Positions 57,254-64,000 of a stretch of DNA of 64,000 nucleotides are shown one piece after another. Position numbers and translations under genes: made by a program. Source of the DNA: Methylibium sp035762065 (GTDB lineage Bacteria > Pseudomonadota > Gammaproteobacteria > Burkholderiales > Burkholderiaceae_C). How positions within the stretch are numbered: position 1 is the first letter of the stretch; each line of letters begins with the position of its first letter. Below the pieces are notes generated by a model. It did not search any database. It was not told the DNA's origin and saw nothing but the letters and a program-made list of their open reading frames with translations. The DNA lies in contig NZ_DASTPW010000020.1 in the NCBI RefSeq assembly GCF_035762065.1, positions 1 to 64,000 of the forward strand, written 5' to 3'.

Positions 57254-58258
57254 ATGACCCTCCTCGACGGTCGCTCGGCCGCGGCGGTGCGGCAGGCGGC
57301 GCAGGCGATCGCCGCGGGCGAGCTGGTCGCCTTCGCGACCGAGACGGTCTACGGCCTCGGCGCGCGCGCCGACGACGACGCGGCGGTCTCGAAGATCTTC
57401 GCGGCGAAGTCGCGGCCGAGCGCGCATCCGCTGATCGTCCACCTCGCGCAGGCGAGCGGCGCCGAGGCTTTCGCGACGGTCGTGCCGCCGCTCGCGCAGA
57501 CGCTGGTCGATGCGTTCTGGCCCGGCCCGCTGACGCTGATCCTGCCGCGCCGGCCCGAGGCGGCGCTTGCCGCGGCAGGCGGCCAGCCGAGCATCGGCCT
57601 GCGCTGCCCTTCGCATCCGGTCGCTCGCGCGCTGCTCGGCGAAGCGGCCGCGCTCGGCGTGAGCGGCATCGCCGCGCCGAGCGCCAACCGGCACGGCCGG
57701 GTCAGCCCGACACGCGCCGCGCACGTCGCCGCCGAGTTCGGCGCCGGGCTGCTCGTGCTCGACGGCGGCGACTGCGAGCTGGGCATCGAGTCGGCGATCG
57801 TCGACGTCTCGCGCCTGGACGAGCGCGGCCCCGTGCTGCTGCGCCCCGGCTCGCTCGGTCGCGCGCGCCTCGAAGCCGCGGCCGGCTGCGCGCTGCTCGA
57901 CGCCGATGCCGGCGCCCCGCGTGCGCCGGGCACGCTCGCCTCGCACTACGCGCCCCGCGCGACGCTGCGGCTGATGTCGGCCGCGGCCTTGCGCAAGGCT
58001 TTCGAGCTGCTGCCGCTCGATGCGATGCCGAAGGAGAAGCGCGGAACGCTGGCGGTATATTGCCGCTCGGTCGAGCCGCCGAAGCGGCTCGCGCAACGCC
58101 GGATGCCGCAGGACCCCGCCGCTTGCGCGCACGAGCTCTTCGCCGTGCTGCGGGCCTTCGACGACGAAGGCGCGCAGCTTCTCTGGGTCGAAGAGCCGCC
58201 GGCCGATCCGGCCTGGGAGGGCGTGGCCGACCGGCTGCGGCGGGCCGCCGCGGCTTGA
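57254..58258 (+). CDS. L-threonylcarbamoyladenylate synthase (Sua5 type)
   Basis: A 334-aa Sua5-type enzyme. The YrdC domain (residues 1-200) opens with AIAAGELVAFATETVYGLGARADDD, and KSRPSAHPLIVHL, FWPGPLTLILPRR and GIAAPSANRHGRVSPT are the family motifs. The C-terminal Sua5 domain follows (CELGIESAIVDVSRLD, LLRPGSLGR, PRAPGTLASHYAPRATL). It makes threonylcarbamoyl-AMP for t6A37 in tRNA. The downstream partner TsaB is also in this window at 62370. The last gene of the purE-purK run. Confidence 0.93.
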   Translation: MTLLDGRSAAAVRQAAQAIAAGELVAFATETVYGLGARADDDAAVSKIFAAKSRPSAHPLIVHLAQASGAEAFATVVPPLAQTLVDAFWPGPLTLILPRRPEAALAAAGGQPSIGLRCPSHPVARALLGEAAALGVSGIAAPSANRHGRVSPTRAAHVAAEFGAGLLVLDGGDCELGIESAIVDVSRLDERGPVLLRPGSLGRARLEAAAGCALLDADAGAPRAPGTLASHYAPRATLRLMSAAALRKAFELLPLDAMPKEKRGTLAVYCRSVEPPKRLAQRRMPQDPAACAHELFAVLRAFDDEGAQLLWVEEPPADPAWEGVADRLRRAAAA

Positions 58259-58304
58259 ATCCCGCCCACCACCCATCCGATCCGCGCCCCCATCTGGAGC
58301 CAGC

Positions 58305-59327
58305 ATGTCCCGAGGCCTCGAACCCATCCGCCGCGTGCTGTCCCGCGCGGCCCGTCCGGCGGCGCTGCTCGCGCTGGCGCTGCTCGCGTCCTGCGGCGGC
58401 GGCGACCGCGTCAGCACCTTCCGGCCGACGCGCATGGTCGTCTTCGGCGACGAGAACAACGTGATCGTCGGCCCGAGCGGCAGCGTCGTCGATGTCGCCG
58501 GCACCACCGTCACCGCACAGCCCGGTGCGAAGTACACGGTCAACGCGCTGGCGCTCAACGCCGACGGCACGCCGGCCGGCGGCCTCGCCTGCAGTTCGAA
58601 CCCACTGTGGTTCCAGGTCGTCGCGGGGCTGTACGGCTTCGGCTTCGCCGAGTGCAACCCCTACACCGGCAGCGCGGTGGCCGGCTTCAATTTCTCGCGC
58701 GTCGGCGCGAGGGTGGGCGACGTCGCGGCGCAGGTCACCGCGGCCAACGCGGCGCTCGGCGGCTTCACCGGCACCGACCTGGTGATGGTGATGGTCGGCC
58801 AGCGCGACATCCTCGAGGCCTACGCGAACTACCCCGCCCAGAGCGACGCCGCCGTGGTGGCTGCCGCCGAGGCCGCCGGCCGCGCGCTCGGCAACCAGGT
58901 CAACGCGATCGCCGCGGCGGGCGGCAAGGTGCTGATCGCGACCGTCCCCAACCAGGCGACCACGCCGTTCGCCTACGCGCAGAACCTGCTCAGCCCCGAG
59001 CGCAGCGGCGTGCTGCAACGCATGAGCGAACGCTTCAACGCCGCGATGCGCGCGACCATCGTCAACGACGGCACGAAGATCGGCCTGGTGCAGGCCGACG
59101 AGCAGGTGCAGCTGATCGTCAACAACCAGTCGATCTTCGGCTACGTCAACGGCAGCAGCGCCGCCTGCACGACAGCGGCCCCGCTGCCGAACTGCACGAC
59201 CTCGACGCTCGTGCCCGGCGCCACCAGCGCCAACTACGTCTGGGCCGACGACCTGCACCTGAACGTCGACATGCACATCCGCATCGGCAACATCGGCTCC
59301 ACGCGGGCGACGAACAACCCGTTCTGA
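58305..59327 (+). CDS. SGNH-hydrolase-like lipoprotein lacking the catalytic Ser
   Basis: A 340-aa lipoprotein (lipobox LASC near residue 30; GGAG ahead of the ATG). It has the SGNH/GDSL order but with substitutions: block I, where the nucleophile Ser sits (FGDS), reads FGDEN; block III (GxND) reads GQRD; only block V (DDLH) keeps the His. So it should not hydrolyse esters. The next gene is a paralogue with all motifs intact. It may bind a ligand or be a decayed enzyme; both are inference. A strong terminator follows. Confidence 0.78.
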   Translation: MSRGLEPIRRVLSRAARPAALLALALLASCGGGDRVSTFRPTRMVVFGDENNVIVGPSGSVVDVAGTTVTAQPGAKYTVNALALNADGTPAGGLACSSNPLWFQVVAGLYGFGFAECNPYTGSAVAGFNFSRVGARVGDVAAQVTAANAALGGFTGTDLVMVMVGQRDILEAYANYPAQSDAAVVAAAEAAGRALGNQVNAIAAAGGKVLIATVPNQATTPFAYAQNLLSPERSGVLQRMSERFNAAMRATIVNDGTKIGLVQADEQVQLIVNNQSIFGYVNGSSAACTTAAPLPNCTTSTLVPGATSANYVWADDLHLNVDMHIRIGNIGSTRATNNPF

Positions 59328-59328
59328 A

Positions 59329-59368
59329 CCGGCCCGCCGCCTGACGCGATGGCGGCGGCCGGGTTTTT
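59329..59368 (+). terminator. rho-independent terminator after the first SGNH gene
   Basis: CCGGCCCGCCGCC (59329-59341) pairs with GGCGGCGGCCGG (59351-59362) through a nine-base loop with one bulge, followed by TTTTT at 59364-59368. This is the clearest intrinsic terminator in the window, and makes the second SGNH gene an independent transcript. Confidence 0.75.
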
Positions 59369-59499
59369 CCGGTCGCGCGGCCGGCGCGGCTGTCCTTAGA
59401 GTGGCTTTGTCAAAAGCACGATCGTTCGTTCGTCGTGCTTGCGGGATGTGCCGGGCGGCCCGTCGTCCGGCGCCCGCGGAAGCCCCGAGGACCACGCCC

Positions 59500-60585
59500 A
59501 TGAACTTCCCAGCCTTTCGCAGCGCCCGCCGCTGCGCCGCCGCCGCACTGACCGCCTGCGTCGCGAGCTTCGCGCTCGTCGCCTGTGGCGGCGGCGACGA
59601 CGACACCCCTGCCTACACCACGACCGTCAGCTTCGGCGACAGCCTCTCCGACGTCGGCACCTACCGCACCGCCACCGTCGCGCAGCTCGGCGGCGGCAAG
59701 TACACGGTCAACGGCGGCGGCCCGATCTGGGTCGAGCGCGTCGCCGCCGACCGGGGCCTCGCGGCGCCGTGCGCGGCGCAGGTCGGGCTGGTGTCCTCCG
59801 GCCCGCTCGCTGCGTTCGCGCAGACGCCGACGACGCAGCCCAGCTGCAACGGCTACGCGCAGGGCGGCGCGCGGGTCACGAACCCGGTCGGTCCCGGCAA
59901 CGCGGCGCTGCTCGCGCTGGGCGACAGCAGCGGCGCGCTCGGCCAGCTCACCGTGCCGGTGACGACGCAGATGGACCGCTGGCTCGCCGCCAACGGCGGC
60001 CGCTTCAACGGCCGCGAGCTCGTGCTGGTGCTGGCCGGGGGCAACGACCTGTTCATCAACCTCGGCAGCATCGGCGCGAGCCCGGGGCAGATCACCGCGC
60101 AGCAGGCGGTCGCGAACATGGGCGTCGCCGGCGGCGAACTCGCCACGCTGGTGAGGACCAAGCTGCTCGCCAACGGCGCGAAGTTCGTCGTGGTGGTGAA
60201 CCTGCCCGACGTGAGCCTGACCCCCTTCGCGCTGGGCCTCGACGCGCCGTCGCAGGGCCTGATCAACACCATGTCGACCACCTTCAACACCCAGCTCGCC
60301 GCCGGCCTGAACGGCGTGGCCGACGTGCTCTACGTCGACGCCTACACGCGCGGGCGCGACCAGGCGGCGCGGGCCTCGTTCTACGGCTTCACCAACGTGG
60401 CGACGCCGGCCTGCAACCTCGCGGCGCTGCAGCCTTCCACCTCGCTGATCTGCACCACCTCGACGCTGATCCCCGGCGACACCAGCCGCTACGCCTACGC
60501 CGACGGCGTGCACCCGACGCCCTACAGCCATCAACTGCTGGCCGACTACGTCCTCGCGCGCATGAGCGAAGTCGGCTGGAGGTGA
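59500..60585 (+). CDS. SGNH/GDSL-hydrolase family lipoprotein
   Basis: A 361-aa lipoprotein (lipobox VAC near residue 27; GAGG nine bases ahead of the ATG). SGNH blocks are intact: block I SFGDSLSDVG with the nucleophile Ser, block III AGGNDLF (Gly-Asn-Asp) and block V ADGVHPT (Asp/His dyad). The family includes GDSL esterases/lipases, often surface-attached. It is a tandem paralogue of the previous gene: both have a GGGD lipoprotein start, KYTVN, CTTSTL and a final ADD/ADG-x-H. Substrate is unknown. A copy of the dispersed repeat follows. Confidence 0.87.
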   Translation: MNFPAFRSARRCAAAALTACVASFALVACGGGDDDTPAYTTTVSFGDSLSDVGTYRTATVAQLGGGKYTVNGGGPIWVERVAADRGLAAPCAAQVGLVSSGPLAAFAQTPTTQPSCNGYAQGGARVTNPVGPGNAALLALGDSSGALGQLTVPVTTQMDRWLAANGGRFNGRELVLVLAGGNDLFINLGSIGASPGQITAQQAVANMGVAGGELATLVRTKLLANGAKFVVVVNLPDVSLTPFALGLDAPSQGLINTMSTTFNTQLAAGLNGVADVLYVDAYTRGRDQAARASFYGFTNVATPACNLAALQPSTSLICTTSTLIPGDTSRYAYADGVHPTPYSHQLLADYVLARMSEVGWR

Positions 60586-60591
60586 CGGACG

Positions 60592-60675
60592 CCCACCCCC
60601 GTTGCGGCTTCGCCGCTCCCCCTCGAGGGGGCGCCGCTGGCAGACCGGCGGAGCCGGATCTGCGGCTGCTGCTGG
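60592..60675 (+). repeat. dispersed intergenic repeat, copy 2
   Basis: An ~84-base element just after the SGNH stop and before the dacB stop. It is mostly identical to copy 1 at 2865-2949 and contains a 14-base palindrome CCCCCTCGAGGGGG, which copy 1 has in a broken form. It sits at the 3' ends of two converging genes. The element resembles a REP/BIME-type hairpin repeat. Confidence 0.8.
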
Positions 60676-60685
60676 TGGGACAGCC

Positions 60686-62269
60686 TTAGCGGCCGCTGTC
60701 TTCCGCGGCCCACTGCACCAGCGCATCGAGCACCGGCCGGCCCGCCAGCGCGTTCGGGTGGTTGAGGATCGCGACGAACACGTAGCGCCGTCCCGAATTC
60801 GCGAGCACGTAGCCGGCCAGTCCGGAGGCGTCGCGCAGCGAGCCCGTCTTCAGGTGCGCACGGCCCAGCGCGGTGCCCCATGAACGGCCGGGCCGGCGCG
60901 CGGTGCCGTCGAGGCCGCTGACGGGCAGCGAGCCGATCAGCTCCGGCATCACCGGGCTCGACCACAGCGCCTGCAGCCACTGCCCCATGCAGCGCGCGCT
61001 GCTGCGCGAGTGGCGCGACAGGCCCGAGCCGTTGTCGACGACCAGCTCGGCGTCCGCGCAGCCGGCGCGGCTCTTCACCTGCGCGCGCACCAGCTCGCGC
61101 GCGGCGTCCGCGGTCGGGCCGGCGAGCCGCTGGCTCGGCGGCAGCGCCGGGTCGGCGTCGGCGACGAACACCTCCGGCGGCAGCGGCTGCGCCGCCCCGG
61201 TGGCGAGCGCCGCGCGCAGCGCCGGCCCGGCCTGCCAGCCGAGCGTGAGGAACAGCTGCTGCGCCATCACGTTGTTCGAGAACTTGTTGATCTCGCGGAT
61301 CACCGAGGCCACCGGCGCCGAGCCGAACTCGAACAGCGGCACCGCGCCCGCCGGCGTCGTGGCCTCGCGAACCCGGCCCGTCAGCCGTGCGCCGGTCTCG
61401 CGCCACAGCGCATCGACGAGCCGCGCGTTGAAGCTGCGCGGCTCGGCGAAGGCAAGCGGCCAGCTCTTCTCGCCGCAGGCCAGCGGGTAGGTGCCGATCA
61501 GGCGCAGCCGGGTCGGCTCGGTCACGTCCAGGCGCAGGCCGCCGCGCCAGTCGCCGCAGTCGCCGGCGGACAGCGGCACGGTGGCGTCGATCTGCACGCC
61601 GGCCAGCGGCACGTCGGCCGCGACGCGCGCGACGCCGCGCTGCACGTCCGGCGCAAAGGCCAGCGTCAAGGCCTTCAGGTTGAGCATGAGCGCGTCGGGG
61701 CGCACGTTGTAGGGCCGCAGCCGTTCGCCGTCGAACTCGCCGGGGTCGGCGGCGTCGGCGCCTGTGAGCACGAAGGCCGAGTTGTCGAGCAGGATGTCGC
61801 CGCGCACCTCGCGGATGCCGCGCTGCTGCACCTGGCGCAGCATCAGCCACAGCCGCTCGACGACCAGCGTCGGGTCGCCGCGGCCTTGCAGGATCAGATC
61901 GCCTTGCAGCACGCCGTCGCTCACCGTGCCGTTGACCAGCACCGGCGTCGTCCAGCTCCACGCCGGCCCCAGCACCTCCAGCGCGACGCCGGTCGTGTAC
62001 AGCTTCATCAGCGAGGCAGGATTGACCGGCTCGCCCGCGCGCCACGCGAGCCGCGCCGGCTTGCCGTTGCCGACCTCGGCGACGTAGACGACCAGCGCCT
62101 CGGGCGGCAGCTGCACGCGCCGCAGCGCGCTCTGGATCGACGGGGGCAGTTCCTCGGCGGGCGCGGGCGGCGACGCGGCCGCGGCGCAGCCGGCTTGCGC
62201 GAGCAGCATCGAGCAGGAGCCGGCGGCGATCGTGGCCAGGCGCCGCAACACGCGGCTCGTGATGGACAT
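60686..62269 (-). CDS. dacB: D-alanyl-D-alanine carboxypeptidase/endopeptidase (PBP4)
   Basis: A 527-aa periplasmic PBP4/DacB (S13 family). Signal peptide near the N-terminus (SCSMLLAQAGCAAA may be lipoprotein-like). The catalytic SxxK is in NPASLMKLYTT (about residues 83-93), SxN is FSNNVMAQQL and KTG is LKTGSLRDASGL, so all three PBP motifs are intact. A large inserted region between SxxK and SxN is the expected S13 domain. It trims peptidoglycan cross-links and D-Ala ends. It diverges from tsaB. Confidence 0.93.
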   Translation of the reverse strand: MSITSRVLRRLATIAAGSCSMLLAQAGCAAAASPPAPAEELPPSIQSALRRVQLPPEALVVYVAEVGNGKPARLAWRAGEPVNPASLMKLYTTGVALEVLGPAWSWTTPVLVNGTVSDGVLQGDLILQGRGDPTLVVERLWLMLRQVQQRGIREVRGDILLDNSAFVLTGADAADPGEFDGERLRPYNVRPDALMLNLKALTLAFAPDVQRGVARVAADVPLAGVQIDATVPLSAGDCGDWRGGLRLDVTEPTRLRLIGTYPLACGEKSWPLAFAEPRSFNARLVDALWRETGARLTGRVREATTPAGAVPLFEFGSAPVASVIREINKFSNNVMAQQLFLTLGWQAGPALRAALATGAAQPLPPEVFVADADPALPPSQRLAGPTADAARELVRAQVKSRAGCADAELVVDNGSGLSRHSRSSARCMGQWLQALWSSPVMPELIGSLPVSGLDGTARRPGRSWGTALGRAHLKTGSLRDASGLAGYVLANSGRRYVFVAILNHPNALAGRPVLDALVQWAAEDSGR

Positions 62270-62369
62270 GCGACCGATGGTAGTGGGCGCTTCCGGGCGA
62301 AGAAGCGACCGCTAAACTGAATCGGCCCGATGCGCGGCCCGCGCGGCATCGACGCCCAGCCCCAAGCCC

Positions 62370-63101
62370 ATGAACGATCGCGCCGCCCACGCGCCCTGCC
62401 TGCTCGCGATGGACACCGCGAGCGGCACGCTGCACCTCGGCCTCCTCCACGACGACGTGGTCCGCAGCCGCGCCCTGCCCGGCGGCGCGCTCGCGTCGAC
62501 GCAGCTGCTGCCGGCCCTGCAGGCGCTGCTCGCCGAGGCCGGCCTCGGCTGGCGCGCGCTCGACGCGATCGCCTTCGGCCGCGGCCCCGGGGCCTTCACC
62601 GGCGTGCGCACCGCCTGCGCGGTCGCGCAGGGCCTGGCCTTTGGCGCGGGCAAGCCGGTGATCGCGATCGACACGCTCGCGGCGATCGCCGAGGCGGCGC
62701 ATCAGGGCGGCGCGGGCAGCGAGCTGTGGGTCGCCATCGACGCCCGCATGGGCGAGGCGTATGCCGCGCGCTACCGGCGGCTCGGCCCGGGAAGCTGGCT
62801 GGAAGTCGAGGCGCCGGCGCTGCACGCGCCGGCCGCGCTCGCGGCGCGGATCGCAGGCGCCAGCGCGGAAACGGGCGCGCTGCAGGTGGCCGGCAGTTCG
62901 CTGCTCGCGCATGCCGCGGCCTGGTCGGCGCTCGACCGCGTGCGCTGGCCGCACGCCGTCGCGCACGGCGCCGCCTTGCTGGCGCTCGCCCGCGGCGCGT
63001 GGTCACGCGGACTCGGGCTCGATGCGGCCGAAGCGCTGCCGCTGTACGTGCGCGACAAGGTCGCCCAGACCGCTGCCGAGCGCGCCGCGGCCGCGGCCTG
63101 A
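62370..63101 (+). CDS. tsaB: tRNA threonylcarbamoyltransferase complex protein TsaB
   Basis: A 243-aa TsaB with the ASKHA-like N-terminal half: LLAMDTASGTLHLGLLHDD, GGALASTQLLPALQALLAEAGL, and AFGRGPGAFTGVRTACAVAQGLAFG. The partner of TsaD in t6A37 tRNA modification and the acceptor that binds the Sua5 product's enzyme complex. It is followed by rimI after 10 bases and the uracil-DNA glycosylase, the usual tsaB-rimI-udg order. It starts 100 bases from the dacB start on the other strand. Confidence 0.95.
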   Translation: MNDRAAHAPCLLAMDTASGTLHLGLLHDDVVRSRALPGGALASTQLLPALQALLAEAGLGWRALDAIAFGRGPGAFTGVRTACAVAQGLAFGAGKPVIAIDTLAAIAEAAHQGGAGSELWVAIDARMGEAYAARYRRLGPGSWLEVEAPALHAPAALAARIAGASAETGALQVAGSSLLAHAAAWSALDRVRWPHAVAHGAALLALARGAWSRGLGLDAAEALPLYVRDKVAQTAAERAAAAA

Positions 63102-63111
63102 GCAGCCGGCG

Positions 63112-63618
63112 ATGAGCGCGCAGCCCCAGGCCCCCGCCGCCACCGCGCCCGCGCCGCAGCTCGCGCCGATGAGCGCGGCCGACCTCGACGCGGTCGTCGC
63201 AATCGAGCAGGCGCTCTACGACTTCCCGTGGACCCGCGGGAACTTCGTCGATTCGCTGCATGCCGGCCACCTCGCCTGCGTGCTGCGCGAGACGGCCGGA
63301 CTCGCCGGCTACTTCATCGCGATGAGCGGCCTGGAAGAGATGCACCTGCTCAACCTCAGCGTCGCCGCCGACCGCCAGGGCCGCGGCCACGCGCGCGCGA
63401 TGCTCGACGCGCTGGTGCACGAAGCCAGGCGGCGCGCCGCGAAGGAGCTGTGGCTGGAGGTGCGGCCGTCGAACCTGCGCGCGCTGGCGCTCTACCAGCG
63501 CTACGGCTTCGTGCGCACCGGACTGCGCCGCGCCTACTACCCCAACCACGGCCGCCGTCGCGAGGACGCCGTGGTGATGAGCCTCGATCTGCAGGAGCGC
63601 GCCGATGGCCTGGGATGA
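63112..63618 (+). CDS. rimI: ribosomal protein N-acetyltransferase RimI
   Basis: A 168-aa GNAT enzyme. The N-terminal tail is Ala/Pro-rich (about 15 residues), then LAPMSAADLDAVVAIEQALYDFPWTRGNFVDSLH; acetyl-CoA motif A is LLNLSVAADRQGRGHARAML, and RPSNLRALALYQRYGFVRTGLRRAYYPN is the RimI signature. RimI acetylates the N-terminal Ala of ribosomal protein bS18. It overlaps the next gene by 14 bases, since the glycosylase ATG (63605) precedes the stop (63618). Confidence 0.95.
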   Translation: MSAQPQAPAATAPAPQLAPMSAADLDAVVAIEQALYDFPWTRGNFVDSLHAGHLACVLRETAGLAGYFIAMSGLEEMHLLNLSVAADRQGRGHARAMLDALVHEARRRAAKELWLEVRPSNLRALALYQRYGFVRTGLRRAYYPNHGRRREDAVVMSLDLQERADGLG

Positions 63619-64000
63619 ACGCCAGCGCCGCATGCTCGAGGCGATGGGCATCCGGCTGTGGGCGCCGGCCGTGCGCGAGGCTCGCGAGGAGGTGGAGGAT
63701 CGCGAGGAGGTCGAGGAGGGCGAGGCAGTCGAGGCGGCCAGCGCCGAAGCGGCTGCCGAAACGCTTCGGCGGCAAGCGCGTGTCGGGTCGGTCGGCTCGC
63801 CGGGGCCCGCTTCGAAGGTCGCAGCCGCGCCGCCCCGCGCCGAAGCCGCGCCGCCGGCCGCACTCGACGCGCTCGACTGGCCCGCGCTGCGTGCCGCGGT
63901 CGCCGCCTGCACCGGTTGCGGGCTGTGCGCGACGCGCACGAACACCGTCTTCGGCGTCGGCGCCGCGGGGGCGCAGTGGATGGTCGTTGGCGAAGCGCCC
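63605..64000 (+). CDS. uracil-DNA glycosylase family 4-like (3' partial)
   Basis: Runs off the right edge after 132 codons. It starts MAWDERQRRMLEAMGIRLW, then has a Glu/Ala-rich linker (about residues 25-80), a Pro/Ala-rich segment and the catalytic-domain start: ALDWPALRAAVAACTGCGLCATRTNTVFGVG, with CTGCGLC giving the first two ligands of the [4Fe-4S] cluster, and MVVGEAP (the family active-site start). Such enzymes excise uracil from DNA. The start overlaps rimI by 14 bases. Confidence 0.88.
   Translation, partial: MAWDERQRRMLEAMGIRLWAPAVREAREEVEDREEVEEGEAVEAASAEAAAETLRRQARVGSVGSPGPASKVAAAPPRAEAAPPAALDALDWPALRAAVAACTGCGLCATRTNTVFGVGAAGAQWMVVGEAP

Noticed and set aside
1..64000. CRISPR arrays, insertion sequences, integrases and rRNA operons
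   Set aside because: No regularly spaced repeats, transposase or integrase motifs, or rRNA-like sequence were seen on reading the window.

Overview
The window is very GC-rich chromosomal DNA with dense, short-spaced, mostly ATGA/GTGA-coupled genes. The gene neighbourhoods (rsmB-DUF4390-ntrYX, yajC-secDF, smg-dprA-LysM opposite def-fmt-htpX, pgk-pyk-fba-purC-purE-purK-Sua5, tsaB-rimI-uracil-DNA glycosylase, birA-SPOR) point to a betaproteobacterium of the order Burkholderiales, probably in the Rubrivivax/Leptothrix/Roseateles-Comamonadaceae neighbourhood. That placement is inference from gene order and product identity, not from a database search.

Layout. 1-4.1 kb: an envelope energy-transduction operon (TPR lipoprotein, small secreted protein, ExbB/TolQ-type channel, two ExbD-type proteins, an AgmX/PglI-C-terminal TonB-like protein); one ExbD lacks the proton-carrying Asp. 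4.1-6.1 kb: an AT-richer islet of three coupled exported proteins. 6.1-12.6 kb: class V aminotransferase, DUF4136 lipoprotein, the pqiA-pqiA-pqiB-pqiC intermembrane lipid transport operon, and a small SET protein. 12.6-15.9 kb: a 44-aa membrane peptide, an M14-type peptidase, an alpha/beta hydrolase and a YopJ-family acetyltransferase that looks like a type III effector, preceded by a perfect PIP box (TTCGC-N15-TTCGC). 15.9-26.4 kb: SPOR protein, BirA, a second SET protein, topoisomerase III, AEC transporter, ProA, QueC, a class II glutamine amidotransferase, and a YCII/sigma-factor pair. 26.5-28.1 kb: an AT-richer islet with a HEPN-like protein next to a small membrane protein. 28.2-41.3 kb: GNAT, DUF3253, LemA-like, RsmB, DUF4390, NtrY/NtrX, tRNA-Phe, YajC/SecD/SecF, DUF1631. 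41.3-49.5 kb: Smg, DprA, LysM protein, Def, Fmt, HtpX, a lipoprotein, a DUF2807 protein, AzlC/AzlD. 49.5-58.3 kb: glycolysis and purine genes, with pyruvate kinase interrupted by an in-frame amber codon. 58.3-64 kb: tandem SGNH lipoproteins (one without its catalytic Ser), PBP4-type DacB, TsaB, RimI and the start of a uracil-DNA glycosylase.

Most of the window is housekeeping. The most notable accessory content is the YopJ-type effector candidate at 14777-15910: it has the His-Glu-Cys catalytic triad, the conserved C-terminal FYKH motif, an N-terminal MGGCISK sequence resembling plant-pathogen effectors that are acylated in the host, and its own HrpX/HrpB-type promoter element. It implies a type III secretion system and an HrpX/HrpB-type regulator elsewhere in the genome; no secretion-apparatus gene is in this window. 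No CRISPR array, insertion sequence, prophage or rRNA operon was seen. No gene-free stretch exceeds about 300 bases.
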